From assembly GCF_027579695.1 (NCBI RefSeq), contig NC_083592.1:34292714-34356713 (forward strand): 64,000 nucleotides of DNA, given 5' to 3'. The DNA comes from Neoarius graeffei. Its lineage: Eukaryota; Chordata; Actinopteri; Siluriformes; Ariidae. Position numbers and translations under genes: made by a program. Position 1 is the first letter of the stretch. The number at the start of each line of letters is the position of its first letter. The notes under the pieces are model-generated. The model did not search any database. It was not told the DNA's origin and was given only the letters and a program-made list of their open reading frames with translations. Of this stretch, positions 12,005-24,100 are shown in pieces.

Positions 12005-12121
12005 ATGTACCACAACAGCTCCCAGAAGAAATATTGGACTTTCAATAAAGAGGCCAACTTGGAAAATTTAAGACTTGAGGCGAATCAGAAGTTTCGTGCA
12101 AAAGCCCGAAGTCTCCGAAAG
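12005..12121 (+). CDS. ccnh: ccnh coding exon 1 (residues 1-39)
   Basis: Encodes [19 protein letters not shown] and on to SLRK, the N-terminal helix region that contacts CDK7. It ends at a GTAAGA donor in phase 0. The ATG sits 11 bases after a CTACTTTTAAG acceptor-like site, so this exon probably continues from a separate non-coding exon. Confidence 0.95.
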
Positions 12122-15100
12122 GTAAGAGGTGAAAAAAAGCAGGATGAAGTCTACAGTATGTGTTTAGTAAACATGTTCCCAATGCCTTCAGATGGCATGT
12201 GGGAGGAGTTTGTTAGTTGGTTGTACAGTCGCCTTGAGTTACTATTACTAAACTTTCAAAAATGGCTAAAACGTTTCGATTTTCTTGCTAAGACATAGGA
12301 TGTCTTACATAAGCTATTTAAAAACAAAACTTGTGTAATAAAGTTTGTACAGAAAAAGCATTAGCTCGAAAGAGAAGTCTTTTGTTTAAAATGTATCCAA
12401 CCGTTACTGTTTGTTCTGGACCGCATAGTTGTGACCATGAATTTCAGTGGAGCAGGAAGACCTCATTAATGACAAACTTCAAACAAAATGAAGTTGAGAG
12501 GCTTTCATGCTTGACTTATCATGTGATTATTTTATTTTTTAAAGAGTAACCATAAAAAGGTGGGACAGGGGCATGTTTATCACTGTTACACCTCACAACA
12601 AGTTTTTGGGAATTGTTGAAGTTTTGAAAGTGAGATTCTTTCCCATTCTTGCTTGATGTATGACTTCAGTTGCTCAACAGTCCGGCGTCTCTGTTGTCAT
12701 ATTTTGTGCTTAATGCGGACCACGTTTTCAGTGGGAGGCAGGCAGGCCAGTTTAGCGCCCACACTCTTTGACTACAAGCCATGCTGTTGGAACATGTGCA
12801 GCATTGTCTTGCTGGAATAAGCAGGGACGTCCTTGAAAAAAACATTGTCTGGACGGTTGCATTTTTGCTCCAAAACCTGCATGTACCTTTCAGCATTAAT
12901 GGGGCCTTCACAGGTGTACAAGGTACCCATGTCATGGGCACAAACACACCTCCATACCATCACAGATGCTGGCTTTTGAAGTTTCTCCTGGTAACAATTT
13001 GGATGGTCCTTTTTCCTCTTTAACCTGGAGGACACAATGTCCATGATTTCCAAAAAACAATCTGAAATGTGGACTCATTAGACCACAGTACACTTTTCCA
13101 ATTTGCGTAAGTTCATGTCAGATGAGCTTGGGCACAGAACTGGAAAAGTGTACTGTGGTCTAATGAGTCCACGTTTCAGATTGTTTTTGGAAATCATGGA
13201 CGTTGTGTCCTCCAGGTTAAAGAGGAAAAAGGACCATCCAAATTGTTACCAGACACACTGTCTGGATTTAACCTTTTGCAGGAATGTTATTATTTGCTAT
13301 ATAACAGTAACATGGTGGCCAGCCCAATTTAGTGTAAAAACAGCAACCCTGTGACCATTGACGGTGCTGCAGTGGAGAAGGTGAAGAGCACCAAATTTCT
13401 GGGGGTGCACATCGCTGAGGATCTCTCCTGGTCCAACAACACCACATCGCTGGCCACGAAGGCTCAAACTCACCCCTACTTCCTCCGCAAACTGAGGAGT
13501 GCACGGGTCCCACCCCCCATCATGTGCTTATTCTACAGGGGCACCATTGAGAGTGTCCTCACTGGCTGCATCACTGCGTGGTACGGAGGCTGCAATGCCT
13601 CCTGCCGGAAGACTCTGCAACGCATCGTGAACACGCCCAATAAGATCATCGGTACCCCTCAGCCCTCCCTTACAGACATCTATCGCTCCTGTCTCACCCG
13701 CAGAGCCATCAGCATCGCTAGTGACACCTGCCACCCTTCACACTAACTCTTCAGCCTCCTGCCCTCAGGGAAAAGGTACCGGAGCCTCCAGGCCCGCTCC
13801 ACAAGACTGCTGAACAGCTTCATCCACCAGGATGCTGAACTCTGTCCACTACCTACCCCTTGCCCCTGGACTGTAACACATTCATTTACACAAGAACTCA
13901 GCACATCACACCACAATCATTTGCATCATTCAGGGTTTTTTCTAGAAAAATTTAGTATGAGGGCGCTCACCTAGGCGAGGGAGCGAAGCGGGGGGAGATG
14001 GTGCTGGTTGTCCCCCCCCTGCCGTGCAAAGCCTTTGAAAAATGTTCCAATGGGACATTCTGAGGCTGTCTGAGAGGGAAATTGTAACAAATTGTCTGTC
14101 AACATTGAAAAAGAAAGAAGTAATCTTCTTCTGCCCCGGACAGTCTTTGGCTTTCTTCCGTTTCGTGCCGCGGGATGACATCTTTAAATGCCCAAGTGTC
14201 AACAAAAACAACTCGCGAACTACTTCTGTCGAAAGCTCCCACGCCGGTGGGTGAAAGGTCATTCAGTCTCGAGAAATCTCGCTCTACAAGTCAGCTGACC
14301 TTGTATGTAACCCATGTCAAATCTCGCGAGAGCAGCCGTGACAAGTAAACAACTAAACAACATGGCGCCTCAGTCTGGAAAACGCCAATTCGGATTGTTT
14401 TTGCACCGTCTGGCGGTGTATCTACTATGATTGGAATATTTTTGGAGCAATTATAACGTATTTGATGATCAGACACATTGTCACATGGTGTTGCTGGGAT
14501 GTTTTCACGGAGTCGGTAAGGGGGCGCACGCCGAGAGTAAGAGGGCGCAGTGCCCCTGTCCCCCCGTTTAGACGAAAGCCTGTCATTGTTGTACCTGCTG
14601 CTATTGGTCATTTGCACTACTGTCCGTGTACACCTCATAAGCTGCTCTTCTAAGCACCTTCTCCATTACAGTTATTGTATTGTATTTGTACGTTGTTTGA
14701 CTTTAGAGTGCATTTTTATCCATCCATCCACTATTTGTAGCCGCTTATCCTGTTCTACAGGGTCACAGGCAAGCTGGAGCCTATCCCAGCTGACCATGGG
14801 CGAGAGGCGGGGTACACTCTGGACAAGTCGCCAGGTCATCGCAGGGCTGACACACAGTGACACAAACAACCATTCACACTCACATTCACACCTACGGTCA
14901 ATTTAGAGACACCAATTAGCCTAACCTGCATGTCTTTGGACTGTGGGGGAAACTGGAGCACCCGGAGGAAACCCACGGGGAGAACATGCAAACTCCGCAC
15001 AGAGAGGCCCTCGCCGGCCGCCGGGCTCGAACCCAGGACCTTCTTGCTGTGAGGCGACAGCGCTAACCACTACACCACCGTGCCGCCTGTATTTTTATCC

Positions 15101-18100
15101 ATATTGTCTAATATTTTTACTTGATTTTATAAGTAAGGTGAGAGAGGAAGGGCATTTTGATTCTCCTACATGTCCTGGGTATATAGTGAATTGACAATAA
15201 AAATCTTTGAATCTTGAATCTGTCAGCTGCTGCTCCCATGAGCACGGGGCAGCATGATACCTGCCCCAGTGGCCCACTTGTTGCTGCTCCCATTTTTGAC
15301 CACTAGGTGGGCTAATAACTTTCTGCAGTTAAATGGGTCAGTGAGTACGCTTGCCCATGTTTCTGCAGCATTTAGAAAGGTGATTATATGGAGTTGCGAA
15401 TGAGGACTTTATCAAGATTAACACTTGTTGAATGTCTGATATAACCTGCTGTTACTGCTAAGCATGCTTGTGTAGTTTCACGTCGACGTCCAGCTTATAT
15501 AGATTTAATAAAGGCAAAGGAAGGGAGAATGGCTAATGAATATTACCCGTGTTTTATATCTTGTGGCACTTTGAGGGCTGTGGCTTGACTGTCAGTGTTG
15601 TAACGGTGTGTTGCTTTTCACAGCCTGGAATAAGTGAGTCCATGTTTCTTGATCCCCGTGAAGAGAACGTGCTCTTTAGACACTATGAGAAGAGACTGCT
15701 TGACTTCTGTGCAGTGTTCAAACCTGTGATGCCCAAATCTGTCGTGGTAATTATTAAAGCTGCATCCCACTCACTCACCAGCACTGAATCACAATCGTAC
15801 ACGTTCAGTAAGAGTCCTGATGCTTTAGAGTAGCCTTTCTCAACCGGGGTGCCGTCAAAAAATTATATATTCTAACATTGAAATAAAAGGAAGTTACACT
15901 AATACAGATCATCGCCGCCTCGCGTATCATCAAAATTTGTCTCACGGCCCCCTTTCCCATGTCACGTCATCACTGCCGGGGTCAGCGTGACTGCGTATAT
16001 TTTATATGGGGGTGCCTTGAGAATTTGCATCCTTCTGAAGGGTGCCGTGACTGAAAAAAGGTTGAGAAACGCTGCTTTAGAGTTTCTCCTTCATCCACCA
16101 CACTGATTTTACTCCCACACGTACAGGCGTAATGTTTTTATTTCAGTCAGCCGAATGAGGGCACATGATCCGAGCATTTGTTTAGGACTTGCCAATAAAT
16201 TTCATGAATTTAAAAGTTGGATTTCTCTCTTTTAGGGCACGGCTTGCATGTATTTCCGAAGGTTTTATTTAAACAACTCTTTAATGGAGTACCACCCAAG
16301 GATAATAATGTAAGTATTAAAAATTACTGAATGCGCACCAGCCCATGCGCAGTATATAAAAATATCTCATGGTCATATAATCTGTTTGGGCATGTAAGCT
16401 TTAATTTCTGATCTGAACAAATATACATGAAGGTATTGTGTCATTCATTAATATTACAATAATTCATTCAGTTAAAAATAACAATATGTGAAGTTCTAGC
16501 GAACGTTACGAGCACAATACGTTTATAAAAACAACTCTGAGAATGTTCCTCTGGATCAAACTCCTATTTAGGAGACACGAGTGCAGTCAACCCCAGAATT
16601 ATTGGACAGGAGATGGTGTATTAGGCTTAAATGTACAGTACTGTGCAAAAGTCTTGGCCCCCTATTTTTTTTCCCCCATATGAGCTTTGTTATAGATTTC
16701 TATTTTATGACCTCTACATTATCGAGTCGGTACAAAAACATTTTAGATTGCCGAATGTTCATTTTCCAGCATAAAATGAAATGTTACAGAAAAAAAAAGT
16801 TTGTATCTGAGCGGCGTATTATATAAGAGGCCAATTTTCAGATTAAAAAAGAAAACATAATGAAGGCTGCTGGGTTTTGGTGCAAAATGAAGAAGCGAGT
16901 GTGACAGTGTCCAGAAGAACTGTGGCTGGTTCTGTAAGATGCTCAGTAAAACCTACAGCTAATTTCCTTATCAAACTGCACTCACTGTACCTGAGATGAC
17001 GACATATATTTTTAGAAAGCAAATGGTTGTCTCACACCAAATATTGACCTTGTTTAATTTATTATGCTGTGTTTTTTAAATAAATGTTGAAACATTTCAT
17101 TTCATTATCTTTAAGCAATTTTTGGTCCACAGTGTTCCTTTACATGTGCCTAAGACTTTTGGACATGTATACAGTACTGTGCAAAAGCCTGGTATTAAAC
17201 TATTGGCACCCCCTGCATTTACAATTTGTTGAAGGAAAATAACAGAACTGACTAACAACTATGAAGAGAGTTGTTGGACCACTTCTTCATACAGTACGTT
17301 TCAAATTCCTTTATATTCTCAGGTTTGCGAATTCATTTTCAGCTCAGTGGTCTTCAACCACAATTCTATTTAACTCCGTGGAGTTAAAAAAAAAAAAAAA
17401 CTGTTTTGACTTGAATGTCTCATTTCATCTCATTATCTCTAGCCGCTTTATCCTGTTCTACAGGGTCGCAGGCGAGCTGGATCCTATCCCAGCTGACTAC
17501 GGGCGAAAGGCGGGGTACACCCTGGACAAGTCGCCAGGTCATCACAGGGCTGACGCATACCCCTTTTCCACCAAATCAGTTTCAGGGCTGGTTCAGAGCT
17601 GGTGCTGGTTCACAACTCGTTCAACTTGCGAGCCAGGTGCGAACCAGTTTGCTTTTCCATAGCTCGCAGTGCTAAGCGGAGCCACGTCATTACGTCGCTG
17701 TATATATCAGTTACGGCGCTACGTTTACATAAACCTTGGCGCGAATATCAAGGCAAAAAGAACACAGAAGAAGCAACAACAACAATAATAATAATGGATG
17801 ACTTCGTGTTTGTACAGCTGCTGCTTCTCATCGCTTAAAAATGGCGATCTTTCGCGGTCTTGTTATTGTTGTTGGTCTTAACAACTCCGCCCCCCCGCTG
17901 ACATAAGCAGTTCTTTCCTCTGGCCCAGCAGAGAGTTGGTGCTAGCCTGGAACCGGTTTTTCTGGCCCCAGAGCCAGTTCTTTGTCAGTAGAAACAGAAA
18001 ACCCGGTTCCAAACTAAGCACTGGCCCCGAACCAGCCCTGGAACTGCTTTGGTGGAAAAGGGGCAACAGACAACCATTCACACTCACACCTACGGTCAAT

Positions 18101-21100
18101 TTAGAGTCACCAGTTAACCTAACCCGCATGTCTTTGGACTGTGGGGGAAACCGGAGCACCCGGAGGAAACCCACGCGGACACGGGGAGAACATGCAAACT
18201 CCGTACAGAAAGGCCCTCGCCGGCCACGGGGCTCGAACCCGGACCTTCTTGCTGTGAGGCGACAGCGCTAACCACTACACCACCGTGCCGCCCATTGCAG
18301 GACAAATGTTTTGTGAGGAAAATATTTTTGTTAGATAATAAGCCATTTCTTTAATTGCTTTGAAAAGGTAATCATTTTGCGTTTTATTTTATACAGTCCT
18401 GGGTAAAGGGTGCCAGTAATTCTGGAGTTGACTGTCGTTTGTATTGTCAAAGCAGCAGACATTCGAATTGGTTTCTTGCCATTTCTTCAAAAAGTTTTGA
18501 TGCTTGCATTGTTTGTTTTATTCCAAACTGTGGTTTATCGTTTAAAACTTGTGGATTTTTCAGTCCCTCTGCTTGTCTTCACCAGGTTGACGTGTGTGTA
18601 CCTGTCCTGTAAGGTGGATGAGTTTAATGTTTCCAGCACTCAGTTTGTGGGAAATCTTCAGGAAAATCCAGCAGCTCAGGAGAAAGCTCTGGAGCAGATC
18701 CTGGAGTACGAGCTGCTCCTCATTCAGCAGCTCAACTTCCACCTGGTGATACACAACCCGTATCGGCCACTCGAAGGCTTTCTCATAGACCTGAAGGTAA
18801 TATACTGTACGTTCGAATAGCACCGTCCTGTCACCAATAAAAATAACGGACAGGACGATGTTTTGTGACGCACTCTGGACTATACTGTAGCATTTTAATC
18901 GTTTTCATACTCCCCCCTTGGTGACGTATACTATATGGCCAAAGGTTTGTCGACACCTGACCATCACACCCATGAATGCTTTTTGAACATACAATTCCAG
19001 ATGCAGTCCCTTTTCCCTGCTCTAATAATCTCAGCTCTTCCGGTAAAGCTTTCTGCTAGCTGTTGGAGCAGGGCTGTGGGGATTTGTGTTCATTCAGCCA
19101 CGAGAGCTTTACTGAGGTCAGGCACTGATATCAGGTGAGGAGGCCTGGCATGTAGTCACCATTTCAAATTAATCCCAAAGGTGGTCAGTGGGGTTGAGGT
19201 CGGGGCTCTGTGCAGGACACTATAGTTCTTCGTTCTTCCTTTCCAACTTTGGCAAACCATGTCTACACAGAGCTCGCTTTGTGCACAAAGGCAGTGTCAT
19301 ACTGGAACACGTTTGGGCGCTCTAATTCCACCGAAGGGAAATTCTAATGCTATAGTGTCCACAAACTTTTGGCCATATAGTGTAGTTAACATACCGTAAT
19401 CCAACAGCAGATGGTGTTATGGCAACAAAAGATTAACTTGAGGAATCAGGAATGTAATATTTATTTTGGATAGCTGGTGCAAAGTTTTAGGACAGTTCTA
19501 GAAAAAGTGTCTGCTTGGAGCCCTGGTAATAGTTACCATGACCCTGAAGTAAGGTTGGACATCATGGCACAGAGACTCGGATTGTTGGCGCGCCCGCGTC
19601 TAAGATGCACTATTTCGAATAATGAACGCATTGTCGAGAGGGGCAGGGGCCAATATGGACGCGAGTATTTTATACCCTATTTGGAACGTTTCGTGGCGTA
19701 TTACTAGACTTCATGGTCTCAATATTGAAACTCTTGCACAAATATGCAACTTCCAACATAATTATGTGGATATTCAACAGATTTCAGCATCGGATGAATT
19801 TGTTTTGACCGCCGCCATATTGAATATACGTCGGCCCTGTTTGTAGCGTCCCAAGCGAGTAAAACCTGATTCAAGTCTTTCGCTAGGTGGCGTCTTACGG
19901 TCTATGTATGAATATTCGAAAGAGACAAGAAAACATGGATAAGAAAAAAAAAAAAAAGAAAAAATACATCCATTTTGTTATTCTTTGGCAGAAAGAGTAC
20001 ATTCACCTGGAAAAACTGATACCCAAGGTAATTAGTCATACTAGATTTACAACTACAACAGCAACCATGGCGGCACGGTGGTGTAGTGGTTAGCGCTGTC
20101 GCCTCACAGCAAGAAGGTCCTGGGTTCGAGCCCCGTGGCCGGCGAGGGCCTTTCTGTGTGGAGTTTGCATGTTCTCCCCGTGTCCGCGTGGGTTTCCTCC
20201 GGGTGCTCCGGTTTCCCCCACAGTCCAAAGACATGCAGGTTAGGTTAACTGGTGACTCTAAATTGACCGTAGGTGTGAATGTGAGTGTGAATGGTTGTCT
20301 GTATCTATGTGTCAGCCCTGTGATGACCTGGCGACTTGTCCAGGGTGTACCCCGCCTTTCGCCCGTAGTCAGCTGGGATAGGCTCCAGCTTGCCTGCGAC
20401 CCTGTAGAACAGGATAAAGCGGCTACAGATAATGAGATGAGATGAGAACAGCAACCACTACTACTATAGACCTATACCAAACTGAAAACAAGTTAATAAA
20501 ATTAATGAAATTAGAAGTAGAGATGATTAGAGACTAGCAGAATTAGACCGTCACAGCATGCAAAAAACAAACCCATTCTTGTGCTATAATTTACAAGGAG
20601 GAGATAATATAGATGTGATGTATAGTGGCCTGTGGTTGAATTCCAAAATATTGCCACTGATTAAACAATATCTCAATATATTTGGTTGAAACATTGATTT
20701 TTGTCATCTACATTGCTTCATATGGCTTCTAATACCAAAAAAAAAAAACCCCAGAATTGAGAAGAAAAAAAAAACAGCCCCTGGGCTGCCCAGCTGTTCA
20801 TTGGGCTCGCTTCGCTCACTAAGTTCACTTCAACTGAAGGATAATCACTGGGCCCCCCATTGTAGAAATGGGCCCGTTTTTTCCCCGGAGGGGCCCTATG
20901 GGCCCCTTGACCTGCAAAACAATCTCACTACGTTCACACTGCAAGGCTTAATGCTCAATTCCGATTTTTTTGTGAGGTCGTTCACATTAACAAATATATG
21001 CGACTTGTATGTGATCCTCAGTATGAATGAAAAGCGACCTAAAAGTGTTCCGCATGCGCATTGCAGGATACGACGACGTCACACGCAGTGAGCATGGCCA

Positions 21101-24100
21101 GTGTTTACGGAAGTTAACCTAAAGTTACCTGTGTATGACAGTAGCCAGCATGGAGTACCTGGCGATGATGCAGTTGTTGTTGCGACGGAGCCAGAACATG
21201 CACAATAGCCTGATGTTAAGGAGGAGGTTGAGAAGGAAGAGGGCAAGGGTTTTGGCTCAGGCGTTCTGCGGGGTAGTGACTGCAACCTCCGTTCAAAGGA
21301 ACATCAAAGCCATGTTGTTGTAACTTTTTTTGAGAGACCCGCCGCCTACTTCAGCGCAGAATAGTGACGTTTGTGGCTTGTTGATGACGTGTAAGTCGGA
21401 TGAATGCGACCTGGCGGTTCAGACTGAAGTCGCATATGAAAAGATCGGATAGGAATCGGAATCAGGACCACATATCCAAACGGCCTGGGTCGGATTTGAA
21501 AAAAATCGGATCTGTGTCGTTCATATTGTCAATAAAAGATCGGATACAGGTCACATATGGGCGAAAAAATCGGATTTGAGGTCATTTCAGCCTGCAGTGT
21601 GGACGTAGTGTCTGAGTCTCTGATGGCAGTATAATAATTTCACAAGATGCATTTTAGACTTTTTTTTTTTTTTTAGATGACCCTCCATTATTACAAGTAC
21701 CTTTTTTTTTTTTTTCCTTGTTAAATTTATAAAGTATTATAAACGTAGAAGTATTTTTGCTCTTACACTGTTAGCAAACAATTACTGTGATGCCCATCAT
21801 GGATTGTGAAAATGCCTTCCCCGCCCCCCCAGACAAGGTATCCGCTGTTGGAGAATCCAGAGATGTTGAGAAAAAGCGCAGACGACTTCCTGAACAGAGC
21901 AGCAATGACAGACGCAGGTCTTTTGTTCTCTCCGTCCCAGATCGCCCTCACCGCCGTCCTCAACAGTGCAGCACGAGCAGGTCTCAACATAGAAACGTAA
22001 GTTCTAACAAACGCATGCTGATGGGCTGTACAGTCACGCTGAATTTTTTTTTTTTTGTCCTTGTATTTTAAAGTATGTAACAAAATGGCGAGCCTGAGGT
22101 ATGTGCTGATAATCTGTGATGTCAGGAAAAAAAAAAAACACTTGGAGGGAAGCGGTTACAAGAAAATAATCAATGACTGGGTAGTGTGAATGACTTTATA
22201 TCCTGAAGTTTATTATGTTCTTGTAGTAGCATGTCCTGAAGTGTTTTATTCCTTTAACACACAGCAATTTCTTTTTTTTTTTTAAATAAATACCCCTGTG
22301 CCAGGGGTCTACTGGCTTACCTCTGTTCATATCTCATCATCTGTAGCCGCTTTATCCTGTTCTACAGGGTCGCAGGCAAGCTGGAGCCTATCCCAGCTGA
22401 CTACGGGCGAAAGGCGGGGTACACCCTGGACAAGTCGCCAGGTCATCACAGGGCTGACACATAGACACAGACAACCATTCACACTCACATTCACACCTAC
22501 GGTCAATTTAGAGTCACCAGTTAACCTAACCTGCATGTCTTTGGACTGTGGGGGAAACCGGAGCACCCAGAGGAAACCCACGGCGAGAACATGCAAACTC
22601 TGCACAGAAAGGCCCTCGCCGGCCACGGGGCTCGAACCCGGACCTTCTTGCTGTGAGGCGACAGCGCTAATAAATCGGGGTTTTTTTTAAATGATTTTGT
22701 ATTTTTAATGTTATTACAACCTCAGTATTATGTTAAAGTTTCAAACAGAAAATGTTGGTTTTCATGCTACCAATTGTTTGGTAAAGATTATTTTTAATAA
22801 AATAATCACAGTGGATTTATTGCATTTTGGAACCAAGCTCTTCTCTTTATTCATGGATGGGTACAATTCTTGCTGTGGCTCAAGCGTGAAAAAAAAAAGT
22901 TCCTCTTATCATTTGCTTCATACTAGCCGTAATCCGTCGTCCCCTCACCAGCCTCTCTTTTTTTTTTTTTTTTAATCATGTTGCTGAGAAGCTGCAAAAA
23001 ACCTCTATCCTGAAAACCTTCCAGCAGGCTTTCGTCTAAACGGGGGAACAGGGGCGCTGTGCCCTCTTACTCTCGGCGTGCGCCCCCTTACCGACTCCGT
23101 GAAAACATCCCAGCAACACCACTTGACAATGTGTCTGATCATCAAATACGTTATAATTGCTCCAAAAATATTCCAATCATAGTAGATACACCGCCAGACG
23201 GCGCCAAAACAATCCGAATTGGCGGTTTCCAGACTGAGGCGCCATGTTGTTTAGTTGTCGCGGCTGCTCTCGCGAGATTTGACATGGGTTACATACAAGG
23301 TCAGCTGACTTGTAGAGCGAGACTGAATGGCCTTTCACCCACCGGTGCGGGAGTTTTTGATAGTAGTAGTTCGCGAGTTGTTTTTGTTGACACTTGGGCA
23401 TTTAAAGATGTCATCCTGCGGCACGAAGCAGAAGAAAGCCAAAGACTGTCCGGGGCAGAAGATGATTACTTCTTTCTTTTTCAATGTTGACAATTTGTTA
23501 CAATTTCCCTCTCAGATAGCCTCAGAATGTCCCATTGGAGCATTTTTCAAAGGCTTTGCACGGCGGGGGGGACAACGGGCACCATCTCCTCGCCATGGTG
23601 AGCGCCCTCATACTAAATGTTTCTAGGAAAAAAAAACCTGCTTCCAGTAATCAGAAAACTTAGCATTACTTCTAACTGTTGCAAAGCGCCAACACTGGAG
23701 ACTCCTTCCAAACATGCTAAATGAACAAAACCACACGCACCTTATGACAGGTATACACTGATTTTTGGGTTGTCCTAGATGAAAGATGACTAACGTCAAA
23801 GAAACGTGGTGATGTATATCTTTGGTTATGGCTCCAAACCGGTGGTCCTACCTGACACGGCGCAAGAGGTTCAAAGACGGCCGTTGTCACCGTCTTGCAC
23901 CCAAAGATAGCCTGGGACAAAATTCTGGCAGTGTCAGAAATTTAGGATGACCATCTCGCACTGAGACTGCTGCTACAACCTACGTCTACTAACCAACCAA
24001 TAGGAACGCAGCATGAAAGGATCAACGCGACACTGGTGCCAAACCCAGAATCTTGTTCTGCTTCATTGTTCACCACCATAGCGGTGCAGATGGAGGACGC

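Larger units (their letters stand above)
13345..15220 (+). mobile_element. L2-type LINE, 3' end, twice interrupted
   Basis: The + strand at 13351-13746 encodes [30 protein letters not shown] and LQRIVNT, the C-terminal part of L2/CR1-type reverse transcriptase. It continues past one stop as [19 protein letters not shown]. The 3' end is CAATAAAAATCTTTGAATC plus a second TTGAATC. A hAT MITE (13931-14582) and a SINE (14724-15090) are inserted in it. Confidence 0.8.

Noticed and set aside
7869-22672. Apparent proteins in the recurring ~370-bp repeat (for example [22 protein letters not shown])
   Set aside because: The same peptide appears wherever the tRNA-headed SINE lies, on either strand. It is a translated SINE, not a gene.
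23815-23832. TCTTTGGTTATG, partly like miR-9, which lies further along this neighbourhood in vertebrates
   Set aside because: Only the first 11 bases match and no hairpin with the miR-9 star strand was seen.
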